Assembly: GCA_025450155.1 (NCBI GenBank)
Contig: JANWIB010000096.1
Location: forward strand, 1-7,369
Origin: Sphingobacteriaceae bacterium
GTDB taxonomy: Bacteria > Bacteroidota > Bacteroidia > Sphingobacteriales > Sphingobacteriaceae
Direction of reading: 5' to 3'
DNA length: 7,369 bases
The position numbers and the translations under genes are program-made. The notes beneath the pieces were generated by a model. That model was not told the origin of the DNA and searched no databases. It was given only the letters and a program-made list of their open reading frames with translations. Shown here one piece after another: positions 1 through 6,193 of the stretch (the stretch's first letter is position 1; each line of letters opens with the position of its first letter).

Positions 1-1
1 A

Positions 2-559
2 AAAATATTATTTGCTGTTTTAAATATTACTTTCTTTATTCTTTTAGGTTCCTGTGAAAACAAAAGACTGAAAACGCCAACTTCTGAAATAACCAAAGTA
101 AAAGAGAAGACCTTAAAAACAGATACCGTTGATCTTGAATTAAAAAAGGTAGATGAATTTTGGAAAAATTTCAGCCATGCTCTTATTAATGGAGATACTA
201 AATTTTTATTAAAGAACTCCTTATCTATGGTTCAGTGTTCTGATTGCGGAATTGATCAGGATGATTATTATAAATGGTATAACTCCAGGGAATTATTCGG
301 TAAAAATTTAAAATATGTGATTCCGGAATCAGTATCGTATTCAATTCATGAAATAGAACAGCCGGATTATGAAAAAAATCTTATGAAAAGTTACCCGGAT
401 GGGAAATTGCGCCCGATCTTGTCAAAGACTGCTCGATTTTATGTCGTAAACTACACGGTTAAATCTAAAGAAGCGCCAGAAGGAGGCTACAATGCATTAT
501 ATGATATTATAGAACTTGAAGGTGAATTTAAGTTTTATCGAAAATCATTTGTTCCTTAA
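2..559 (+). CDS. Small lipoprotein of unknown function, 5' end cut by the window
   Basis: The open frame runs from the first bases of the window to the TAA at 557-559, giving 185 visible residues. An internal ATG at 227 is not the start, because the frame upstream of it encodes a convincing lipoprotein signal: KILFAVLNITFFILLGSC, a hydrophobic stretch ending in an LGSC lipobox with the lipidated Cys at visible residue 18. Only a few residues, probably Met and one or two lysines, are missing. After the Cys comes a Lys/Thr-rich linker (about 19-48), then a folded region beginning DEFWKNFSHALINGDTKFL, a pattern I have seen in small Bacteroidota lipoproteins, and a C-x2-C pair (visible residues 79 and 82). 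It is probably anchored in an outer or inner membrane leaflet. I do not recognise the family and assign no function. It converges on lysS with a 35-base gap and no visible terminator hairpin. Confidence 0.85.
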   Translation, partial: KILFAVLNITFFILLGSCENKRLKTPTSEITKVKEKTLKTDTVDLELKKVDEFWKNFSHALINGDTKFLLKNSLSMVQCSDCGIDQDDYYKWYNSRELFGKNLKYVIPESVSYSIHEIEQPDYEKNLMKSYPDGKLRPILSKTARFYVVNYTVKSKEAPEGGYNALYDIIELEGEFKFYRKSFVP

Positions 560-594
560 ACAAAAAGGTCGAATCATTATCAAAGTAATATCTT

Positions 595-2316
595 CTACTC
601 AAACCAACCCAGTACTGCTTCTCTAGATGGTATGGTAATTTCCAGCTTTAGTTTTTTGCGCATACCGCCCAAATCATTAAATACTTTATTCGGATTCGCA
701 GCCTTTAATTCTTCTACGGTGCTGAAGCCCATTTTTAATAGTACGGGTGCCCATTCTGTTGGAACACCAATAGCTTCAAAATCTTCCAGAGAAGCTACTT
801 TTAGTTTTTTCTCCGGGCGCATTTGCGGGAAGAATAGTACCTCCTGTATGGTACTCTGATTGGTCATCAGCATCACTAAGCGGTCAATCCCGATACCTAA
901 ACCCGAGGTAGGCGGCATACCATATTCCATAGCCCGAAGAAAATCCTCATCCATCAGCATAGCCTCTTCATCGCCACGGTTGGCTAATAACAACTGATCT
1001 TCAAAACGTTCCCGCTGATCTATTGGATCATTTAGTTCCGAGTAAGCATTAGCTATTTCCTTTCCATTTACAAACAATTCAAATCGTTCCACTAATCCTT
1101 CCTTGCTGCGATGTTTTTTTGCCAGAGGAGTCATTTCAACCGGATAATCGGTAATAAAAGTGGGTTGGATTAGATTTTTTTCTACTTTTTCTCCAAAAAT
1201 TTCATCAATCAGCTTGCCTTTTCCCATCGAATCATCTGTTTCAATATTTAACTTGCCGCAGAAGTTCCGCAAAGCCATTTCGTCCATTTCGGAAACGTCA
1301 ACGTTGGTATATCTCTTTATCGAATCGTACATAGAAAGTTTTTCGTAGGGCCCAATAAAATCTATTTCATGTTCGCCGACCTTAACTTTAGTATCTCCAT
1401 GTATTGCCAGTGTAACCTTTTCCAGGCATTCTTCTAGCATGCCCATCATCCAGATGTAGTCTTTATAAGCTACATAAATTTCCATCGAGGTAAATTCCGG
1501 ATTATGCGTACGGTCCATCCCTTCATTTCGGAACATTTTACCAAACTCATAAACGCCATCAAAACCGGCAACAATTAGTCGCTTTAGATATAATTCATTT
1601 GCAATACGCAGATAAAGGGGCATATCCAATGTATTGTGGTGCGTTTTGAAAGGCCGTGCCGCTGCACCACCGTGAATAGGCTGTAAAATGGGTGTTTCTA
1701 CTTCCATCCAGCCCTGCTCGTTAAAGTAATTTCGCATGACGTTAATTACTTTAGAGCGGTTGATAAAAATTTGTTTTAATTCCGGATTTACCGTCAAATC
1801 TACATAACGTTGGCGATAACGCAATTCCGGATCGGTAAAGCCATCATGCACGTTTCCCTGTTCATCACGCTTAACAATAGGCAGGGGCTTTAAAGATTTG
1901 GACAGGATTTTTAATTCGCTAACGTGAATAGAAATTTCGCCGGTTTGAGTAGTAAAAACGTAGCCTTTTATGCCAATGAAATCGCCAATATCCAATAGTT
2001 TTTTAAATACCGTATTGTATAATGTTTTGTCCTCGCCGGGGCAAATATCATCGCGTTTAATGTAAACCTGTATGCGGCCGGTAGCATCCTGTAATTCGGC
2101 AAAGGAAGCACTGCCCATAATGCGGCGACTCATAATGCGGCCTGCAAAACTGATATTTTTATAGCTGGTTTTATCCCGCTCGTAATTGTTTGCAATGTCT
2201 TCTGCAGGTACATTAATTTCAAATGCTTCAGCAGGGTAGGGGTTTATCCCTAATTGACGTAACTCTTTTAATGCTTCACGACGTATAATTTCCTGTTCGG
2301 ATAAACCTGCAATCAT
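595..2316 (-). CDS. lysS: Lysyl-tRNA synthetase, class II
   Basis: This cytoplasmic enzyme activates lysine with ATP and charges tRNA-Lys. The 573-residue product has the full class IIb layout: an N-terminal OB-fold anticodon-binding domain (about 55-140, with FAGRIMSRR and ELQDATGRIQVYIKR), then the catalytic domain (about 165-498). Motif 1 lies around 190-215 (VETPILQPIHGGAAARPF). Motif 2 is at 262-281 (FRNEGMDRTHNPEFTSMEIY). The lysine-site segment NGKEIANAYSELNDP is at 417-431, and motif 3 is at 472-482 (GLGIGIDRLVM). Most bacterial LysRS proteins end soon after motif 3 at about 500 residues. This one continues for about 70 residues after FFPQMRPEKK with a helical extension (GVPTEWAPVLLKMGFSTVEEL), which I recall from other Bacteroidota LysRS proteins. 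The ATG at 2316 gives the expected LSEQEIIRREAL start, with a -7 element 19 bases upstream. A degraded copy of this gene's 5' end lies about 660 bases upstream. Confidence 0.97.
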   Translation of the reverse strand: MIAGLSEQEIIRREALKELRQLGINPYPAEAFEINVPAEDIANNYERDKTSYKNISFAGRIMSRRIMGSASFAELQDATGRIQVYIKRDDICPGEDKTLYNTVFKKLLDIGDFIGIKGYVFTTQTGEISIHVSELKILSKSLKPLPIVKRDEQGNVHDGFTDPELRYRQRYVDLTVNPELKQIFINRSKVINVMRNYFNEQGWMEVETPILQPIHGGAAARPFKTHHNTLDMPLYLRIANELYLKRLIVAGFDGVYEFGKMFRNEGMDRTHNPEFTSMEIYVAYKDYIWMMGMLEECLEKVTLAIHGDTKVKVGEHEIDFIGPYEKLSMYDSIKRYTNVDVSEMDEMALRNFCGKLNIETDDSMGKGKLIDEIFGEKVEKNLIQPTFITDYPVEMTPLAKKHRSKEGLVERFELFVNGKEIANAYSELNDPIDQRERFEDQLLLANRGDEEAMLMDEDFLRAMEYGMPPTSGLGIGIDRLVMLMTNQSTIQEVLFFPQMRPEKKLKVASLEDFEAIGVPTEWAPVLLKMGFSTVEELKAANPNKVFNDLGGMRKKLKLEITIPSREAVLGWFE

Positions 2317-2343
2317 ATGGGTATTAGAATTTGAGCAAAAATA
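2227..2343 (-). repeat. Intact copy of the duplicated lysS 5' region
   Basis: The first 30 codons of lysS plus the upstream stretch to the CAAAAATA (minus-strand TATTTTTG) octamer have a diverged direct copy at 2892-2999. The two copies lie in the same orientation and flank the LprI-like gene. The coding part is conserved best. The leader between ATG and -7 element differs in length (19 bases here, 14 in the other copy). Confidence 0.8.
2336..2343 (-). promoter_or_regulatory. Candidate -7 promoter element of lysS
   Basis: On the minus strand this reads TATTTTTG, an exact match to the Bacteroidota -7 consensus TAnnTTTG. It lies 19 bases upstream of the lysS ATG, which would give a short leader typical of the phylum. 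No clear TTG -33 box is visible at the usual 17-23 base spacing, so the call rests on the -7 match, its position, and the fact that the same octamer is kept in the duplicated lysS 5' region at 2992-2999. Confidence 0.5.
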
Positions 2344-2427
2344 GCTTTTTAAGTGGAACTCCTATTCACTAGAAATAGGGAAATACAAAACAATCCATCC
2401 TATCAAGCAGCAGATAGCAGATTTTAA

Positions 2428-2889
2428 TCACTTTATCATAGTATAATCTTCATAAAGCATCTTCAATTCCAGGGCTCTATTTCTAACTATCTTCATGGTT
2501 TGCAAATTCCGCATTGCCGGATACATACTGCCGCCATCTACTGGGCTGTCTATCATATTTGCTATATTTTCAAATTCTTTATCACGAAAAAGAATCCATG
2601 ATAGTTGTGCTTCTTTCAGCTGTTTCTTATATTCTGGATTCTTTATGTTTTTCATTAGTAAATTATAATATTTATTGAGTTCCTTATCCCATTGGTCTTG
2701 AGCTTCACTTGCACAAATAGTCACGATAGTCCTGGGGCCTAGATCTTCTCCTGAACAATTCATTAATTCTACATCAATTGGATGCTTTGAATTTTCGATC
2801 TCTATCATAAATCTTTCAAATTCATCTTTTTGTGCCATTGCAGATTTAACAGACAGAAATAAGAATATAATAAAAATTGCTGCTTTCAT
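2428..2889 (-). CDS. Secreted LprI/DUF1311-like protein
   Basis: The 153-residue product begins with a signal peptide (hydrophobic MKAAIFIIFLFLSVKSAMA, likely cleaved before QKDE), so it should be exported to the periplasm or beyond. The mature part matches the pattern I know from the LprI N-terminal / DUF1311 domain: a Cys followed by WDKELNKYYNLLM (67-79), then KKQLKEAQLSWILFRDKEFE (88-107), a GGSM segment (119-122) and a final charged helix with RNRALELK. Two cysteines at 45 and 59 may pair. Members of the family include LprI of Mycobacterium tuberculosis, reported as a lysozyme inhibitor; whether this one inhibits lysozyme is not shown by sequence. The gene is immediately preceded by a broken lysS 5' fragment and its promoter element, so it may be transcribed from a captured lysS promoter. 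It is followed by 111 non-coding bases before lysS, in the same direction. Confidence 0.85.
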   Translation of the reverse strand: MKAAIFIIFLFLSVKSAMAQKDEFERFMIEIENSKHPIDVELMNCSGEDLGPRTIVTICASEAQDQWDKELNKYYNLLMKNIKNPEYKKQLKEAQLSWILFRDKEFENIANMIDSPVDGGSMYPAMRNLQTMKIVRNRALELKMLYEDYTMIK

Positions 2890-2891
2890 AA

Positions 2892-2977
2892 TTCGGCTGG
2901 GTAAGTATCTATTATTAAGTTTCGCTCTTTAATGCCTCACAACGTAATAATTCCTGTTCGGATAAATGGATACTCAT
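2892..2977 (-). pseudogene. lysS: Relic of the lysS 5' end (codons 1-30), frameshifted
   Basis: Read on the minus strand from an ATG at 2977, this encodes MSIHLSEQELLRCEALK, matching the start of the intact LysRS (MIAGLSEQEIIRREALK). A one-base deletion in the A-run of codon 17 then shifts the frame and gives a stop at 2915-2917. If that base is restored, the similarity continues as E-RNLIIDTYPAE against ELRQLGINPYPAE, with one further codon missing. The whole 86 bases align with lysS codons 1-30 (2227-2316), with about 63 identical positions by hand count, including a 15-base perfect block (TCCTGTTCGGATAAA on the + strand). The match ends two bases before the ATG of the LprI-like gene. The rest of the synthetase is absent here. 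As it stands it is a 20-codon mini-ORF that could act as a translated leader for the next gene; that role is inference. Confidence 0.85.
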
Positions 2978-2991
2978 GTATTCAATTTTTG

Positions 2992-2999
2992 CAAAAATA
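2992..2999 (-). promoter_or_regulatory. Candidate -7 promoter element in front of the lysS relic and LprI-like gene
   Basis: The minus strand reads TATTTTTG, matching TAnnTTTG and identical to the octamer upstream of intact lysS. It sits 14 bases before the relic ATG and about 100 bases before the LprI-like start. It overlaps a 14-bp perfect palindrome, ATTTTTGCAAAAAT, at 2985-2998. No TTG -33 box was found at good spacing. The likely role is to drive the leader mini-ORF and the LprI-like gene. Confidence 0.45.
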
Positions 3000-3080
3000 C
3001 TTTTTTTCGGTAAAAGGGTGTCTTAGTGGACTCGGTTAAATTTTTAGTGTACTTTCAACTTAAATATTTAATAACATTAT

Positions 3081-3728
3081 ATGAAACTGGAAGAAATAAC
3101 GCGAGAAGAATTAATTCGGGAAAGGGGCTATCGTGATACTATTTTGGGTGATAAATTCTCTCTTTACATATCCAATTATCCTGCTACGGCATTCTATCTA
3201 GGCCATAGAATTGGAAATGATCAGAAAGTACTTGCCGAATTATGTTGTAGTATTGGGATCACTTTAGAGTATTTAACACCGGTATTTAAAAAAACGATAG
3301 GAGTGGATATAGATGCTATAACGCTAAGTGCTTGCAGGGAGAACTTAATTAGTGCCGGGTTGATAGATAAGGTAACTCTACTTGAAGGAGATATTTGTGA
3401 TAATCAGTTTTTAAAATCAATTCGGGCTGACGTCGTAATTTATGATATTCCTTATTGGTATCCGCATACCCGGGAGAATAAGGGTAATCTGGTTGATAAA
3501 AATCCTCCGTTAATAAAAATAGTGAACAATATCAGAGGTAATATTACCTCTGATATTGTAATTTTCGCTCCTAAAGAATCAGAGCCTGACTACTTTGCAG
3601 AAATGCTGGGAGAATGTGAATGTGAAAAGGTATTTATAAATGATAAGCACGATAGGAATCATATCTATTTAGGAGGACTTATTCACTCCATGGGCGAAAC
3701 AGAAATCAGGTTAAAAACAATTTTATAA
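3081..3728 (+). CDS. Class I SAM-dependent methyltransferase, possibly nucleic-acid directed
   Basis: The 215-residue protein has a Rossmann-type SAM-binding core: motif I LAELCCSIG (51-59), the acidic end of beta-2 in GVDID (74-78), motif III LEGDI (101-105) and a catalytic-loop candidate YDIPYW (121-126). The ELCCSIG / GVDID / GDI arrangement, with a short N-terminal segment ahead of it, resembles the TGS1-like (RNA cap guanine-N2) and THUMP-associated methyltransferases. DIPYW recalls the (D/N)PP(Y/F/W) loop of amino-methyltransferases but with Ile for the first Pro. An RNA, DNA or nucleobase amino group is therefore a reasonable target, but the substrate is not determined. The ATG at 3081 is the first in frame and leaves 104 bases to the divergent lysS relic. 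The downstream deaminase starts 6 bases after the stop, so the two are probably one transcript. A perfect 34-bp palindrome lies in codons 149-160. Confidence 0.8.
   Translation: MKLEEITREELIRERGYRDTILGDKFSLYISNYPATAFYLGHRIGNDQKVLAELCCSIGITLEYLTPVFKKTIGVDIDAITLSACRENLISAGLIDKVTLLEGDICDNQFLKSIRADVVIYDIPYWYPHTRENKGNLVDKNPPLIKIVNNIRGNITSDIVIFAPKESEPDYFAEMLGECECEKVFINDKHDRNHIYLGGLIHSMGETEIRLKTIL
3526..3559 (+). repeat. Perfect 34-bp palindrome inside the methyltransferase gene
   Basis: The left arm ACAATATCAGAGGTAAT (3526-3542) is followed immediately by its exact reverse complement (3543-3559), with no spacer and no mismatch; the next pair outward (A/A) fails. It encodes residues 149-160 (NNIRGNITSDIV) without breaking the frame. 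In mRNA it could fold into a hairpin with a stem of roughly 14-15 bp. A palindrome this long is not expected by chance in a 7-kb window. Confidence 0.95.
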
Positions 3729-3734
3729 ATTATA

Positions 3735-4208
3735 ATGAATCATTCAAAAAAAGATTTAGAATTTATGAGGCTGGCAATAGAAACAGCCAGAGCATCTAAG
3801 GCAAAAGGAAACCTGCCCTTTGGATGCGTATTAGTCAATGAGAATGCTGAAGTAATTGCCTATGGTGAAAATACCATAGTGACAGAGAAGGATTGTTTGG
3901 GCCATGCTGAAGTTAATTTAATACGGGATGTGTCTAGGCTTTACAGTTTTGAATATTTGAATAGCTGCACGATTTATACCAGTGATGAGCCTTGTCCGAT
4001 GTGTAGTTCTGCTATATTTTGGAGTGGAATAGGAACATTAGTTTATGGTTTAAGTAAGAAGAGATACTATGATATAATGGGAAGGGATAATCCAAATTAC
4101 AGATTTGAAATGCCAAGCAGAGAGGTGTTTGAAAAAGGCGGCCGTAAAGTAGAAGTTATTGGTCCATTATTGGAAGATGAAGCTGCTCAGGTACATTTAA
4201 CTCAATAA
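3735..4208 (+). CDS. Zinc-dependent nucleobase/nucleoside deaminase (CDA superfamily)
   Basis: The 157-residue protein has the complete cytidine-deaminase-fold signature: a substrate-pocket strand LPFGCVLVN (27-35), the catalytic HAE (57-59, His a zinc ligand and Glu the proton shuttle) and PCPMC (86-90, with Cys87 and Cys90 binding zinc). Such enzymes hydrolytically remove an exocyclic amino group from guanine, cytosine or adenine-type substrates. The motifs GHAEVNLIR and YTSDEPCPMCSSAIFW are closer to the bacterial guanine deaminase / small nucleobase deaminase branch (compare GuaD, HAEVTAIR and TSCEPCPMC) than to TadA, whose usual pocket motif is PVGAV. It is of normal length with no truncation. 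The substrate could be guanine, a pterin or a modified base and cannot be fixed from sequence. It lies 6 bases behind the methyltransferase gene, with ATG 3735 in an AT-rich context lacking a clear ribosome binding site. It converges on the acyl-CoA synthetase with a 14-base gap. Confidence 0.9.
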   Translation: MNHSKKDLEFMRLAIETARASKAKGNLPFGCVLVNENAEVIAYGENTIVTEKDCLGHAEVNLIRDVSRLYSFEYLNSCTIYTSDEPCPMCSSAIFWSGIGTLVYGLSKKRYYDIMGRDNPNYRFEMPSREVFEKGGRKVEVIGPLLEDEAAQVHLTQ

Positions 4209-4222
4209 TGAAAAGTATAGGT

Positions 4223-6130
4223 TTAATCAAAATCTTGCATATACATCTTATCAATTTCTTCAGCGTATTTTCTCTCAATTTCTTTTCTTTTTGTTTTCAT
4301 AGTGGGAGTAATTTCACCGGCCTCGATAGAAAAGGGATTACGTTTTACTTTGAAGCGTTTAATCCGTTCAAATTTCGATAACTCCACAGATATTTTCTTG
4401 ATATCTTCGCTTATCCAATGGATAATCTCCGGATCTTCTATAAATACAGATGATTTTTGGAAAAAATCTTCTGTTAAGCTAAATTTTTCCTGTAATAGTT
4501 CTTTTGGAGGAACAATAATAGCAGTAATGTATTCGCGTTTATCTCCAATCAGGAAAATTTGTTCAATTTTTTGGCTTTTCAGATAGGTGTTTTCTACCGG
4601 AGTAGGGTAGATGTTTTTTCCGAGAGAATTGACTAGGATATTTTTAATCCGATCGGTTATTTGAAGGTAACCTTTATAAAACCGTCCAATATCTCCCGTG
4701 TGGAACCAACCTTGCGTATCAATTACTTGTGCGGTTTCTTCCGGTTTATTCCAATACCCTTTCATTACACAGTGGCCCCGTACCACTATTTCTCCTTCTT
4801 CACTTGTAAATTCAGGATTATAGGAATAATGATCCTGCACAGTAATAAATTCTTTAGTCTCCGGGTTTTGTATCCCAATTTCTATTCCGGGTATTACCCT
4901 TCCTACTGTTCCATAAACCTGCCTTTCAAACTGGGTAAATGTCATTACAGGCGAAGTTTCCGTTAGTCCGAATCCTTCTAAAATCTTAATGCCCAAATCG
5001 CCAAAGAACTCACCAATAGTTTTAGGTAATGCAGCTCCTCCAGAAATGATGAATTTCAATCTTCCGCCTGTCTTTTCTTTAATTTTACTAAAAACTAGTT
5101 TTTCAGCTATTTTTTGTTGAAGCGATAGGAATAATCCCGGAGCTTTTCCAGATTCCTTAATTAATCTGTACTTTCTTCCTATACCCAATGACCATACAAA
5201 TATTCGGGCTTTAATACCTCCTCCGGCAGTCCCGTTTTTTATAGCTTTATCATGAATCCGTTCTAATAAACGTGGAACGGCCATAAATATAGTCGGTTTA
5301 ACTTCAATCAGATTTCGGGGTAAAAGTTCAATACTCTGCGCAAATGCAATTTTGCATCCTTCTGTACAACACACATAATAAGTGGCGGTTCTTTCATATA
5401 CATGAGATAGTGGCAAGAAGGATAAGAATACATCAGTTGTTTCTAATATCTTCATCTGATTAATGCAGACCCGTATGTTTTCTACAAAATTATTATGAGT
5501 CAGCATTACGCCTTTAGGTATGCCCGTCGTCCCCGCAGTATATATTAGGGTAGAAACATCAGCGGGTTGAATAGAGGCTCTCCTTTGGTTGATATCTTCT
5601 TCTTTTGAGGGAGTCAATAATCTGCCTTTTGCGATAAGGCTATTAAAGCTTACTATTTGTGCAGTTACAGGATGTTCTGCGACATGCTTTTCAAAATCAT
5701 CAAAAACTGGGATAATGAGTTCAAGCGCCGGGCAATGAGTAGTAATTTTTAAAATTTTTTTTAAAAGAAACGCATTGCCTACCAGTATGGTTCTCGCTCC
5801 CGAATCATTTAAAATGTATTCGATCTCATGTTCGGATAAAGTGGGATAAATGGAAACATTAATAGCTCCTATTTGCTGTAATCCTTGATCGTAGTAAACA
5901 TATTCAGGAGAATTTTCTATAATTAAGGCTAACCTGTCGCCTTTTTGAATACCGATATCTAAAAAATACGAAGAAAGAGCATCCGCATAGTCTAAAGTTT
6001 GTTTGTAGCTTATTTCCTGCCAGGTATTTCCAACTTTTTCTAATAAAAAAGTGGTGTCTCCAGGATGAATAGTTTTAACTACATTTCTTAATAATTGTGG
6101 TATAGTTTTAATTTCTGCCGATGAATTCAT
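4223..6130 (-). CDS. Long-chain fatty acid-CoA ligase (FadD/FAA1-type AMP-forming synthetase)
   Basis: The enzyme activates long-chain fatty acids with ATP and CoA to acyl-CoA, for beta-oxidation or lipid synthesis, probably at the inner membrane face. I chose the ATG at 6130 (635 residues). An earlier in-frame ATG at 6193 would add 21 Cys/Tyr-rich residues encoded largely by a 19-bp tandem repeat, unlike any family N-terminus, and IPQLLRNVV sits where these proteins normally begin. In residues from this start, adenylation motifs are: P-loop-like YTAGTTGIPKG (197-207, with Ala where Ser is usual in YTSGTTG), EGFGLTET (385-392), GWFHTGD (474-480), the hinge DRIKNILVNSLGKNI (493-507) and the C-terminal lysine region EITPTMKTKR (Lys612 the likely catalytic residue). 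The domain is complete, with the roughly 600-640-residue length of the eukaryote-like long-chain branch. It is convergent with the deaminase and divergent from gldF. Confidence 0.93.
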   Translation of the reverse strand: MNSSAEIKTIPQLLRNVVKTIHPGDTTFLLEKVGNTWQEISYKQTLDYADALSSYFLDIGIQKGDRLALIIENSPEYVYYDQGLQQIGAINVSIYPTLSEHEIEYILNDSGARTILVGNAFLLKKILKITTHCPALELIIPVFDDFEKHVAEHPVTAQIVSFNSLIAKGRLLTPSKEEDINQRRASIQPADVSTLIYTAGTTGIPKGVMLTHNNFVENIRVCINQMKILETTDVFLSFLPLSHVYERTATYYVCCTEGCKIAFAQSIELLPRNLIEVKPTIFMAVPRLLERIHDKAIKNGTAGGGIKARIFVWSLGIGRKYRLIKESGKAPGLFLSLQQKIAEKLVFSKIKEKTGGRLKFIISGGAALPKTIGEFFGDLGIKILEGFGLTETSPVMTFTQFERQVYGTVGRVIPGIEIGIQNPETKEFITVQDHYSYNPEFTSEEGEIVVRGHCVMKGYWNKPEETAQVIDTQGWFHTGDIGRFYKGYLQITDRIKNILVNSLGKNIYPTPVENTYLKSQKIEQIFLIGDKREYITAIIVPPKELLQEKFSLTEDFFQKSSVFIEDPEIIHWISEDIKKISVELSKFERIKRFKVKRNPFSIEAGEITPTMKTKRKEIERKYAEEIDKMYMQDFD

Positions 6131-6155
6131 TCTTCTTGCAACGCTATAAAGGTTT

Positions 6156-6193
6156 TTGTACAGCAAGTATACATTTGTACAGCAAGTATACAT
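6156..6193 (-). repeat. Perfect 19-bp tandem direct repeat upstream of the acyl-CoA synthetase
   Basis: TTGTACAGCAAGTATACAT occurs twice back to back on the + strand (6156-6174 and 6175-6193) with no mismatch. Each unit contains TGTACA and GTATAC, and can be read as a loose dyad TGTA-N9-TACA. The repeat ends 26 bases before the chosen ATG at 6130 and lies in the divergent control region shared with gldF, so paired operator sites or a recent slippage duplication are both possible. A unit of 19 bases, not a multiple of three, argues against it being coding sequence. Confidence 0.95.

Noticed and set aside
227..559. A separate 110-residue gene starting at ATG 227
   Set aside because: The same frame is open to the left edge and encodes a signal peptide with lipobox, so this ATG is internal to a longer lipoprotein gene.
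632..1348. Open frames on the + strand at 632-859 and 1160-1348
   Set aside because: Both lie antisense within lysS, whose motifs are complete; the products show no recognisable domain.
2361..2379. Short inverted repeat CCTATT-N7-AATAGG between the LprI-like gene and lysS as a terminator
   Set aside because: The stem is only 6 bp and AT-rich, and no T-run follows it on the minus strand; it could be a chance match or a weak operator.
3037..3044. TAAATTTT as a -7 promoter element for the methyltransferase gene
   Set aside because: It differs from TAnnTTTG in the last base, and there is no TTG box at suitable spacing; AT-rich sequence gives such near matches easily.
3081..4208. Codon use (frequent AGA/AGG/ATA) as a sign of horizontal transfer of the methyltransferase-deaminase pair
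   Set aside because: The acyl-CoA synthetase also uses AGA/AGG readily; only the highly expressed lysS stands out with CGN arginine codons, so the contrast is not diagnostic.
4302..4966. Open frames on the + strand at 4302-4586 and 4661-4966
   Set aside because: They are antisense shadows of the acyl-CoA synthetase and encode nothing recognisable.
6170..6177. TACATTTG on the + strand as a -7 element for gldF
   Set aside because: It matches the consensus but spans the repeat junction, lies about 150 bases before the gldF start, and has no TTG box at 17-23 bases (the nearest are at 11 and 31).
6131..6193. N-terminal 21-residue extension of the acyl-CoA synthetase starting at ATG 6193
   Set aside because: It is encoded mainly by the 19-bp tandem repeat, is Cys/Tyr-rich, and has no counterpart in the family; the ATG at 6130 gives a normal N-terminus.
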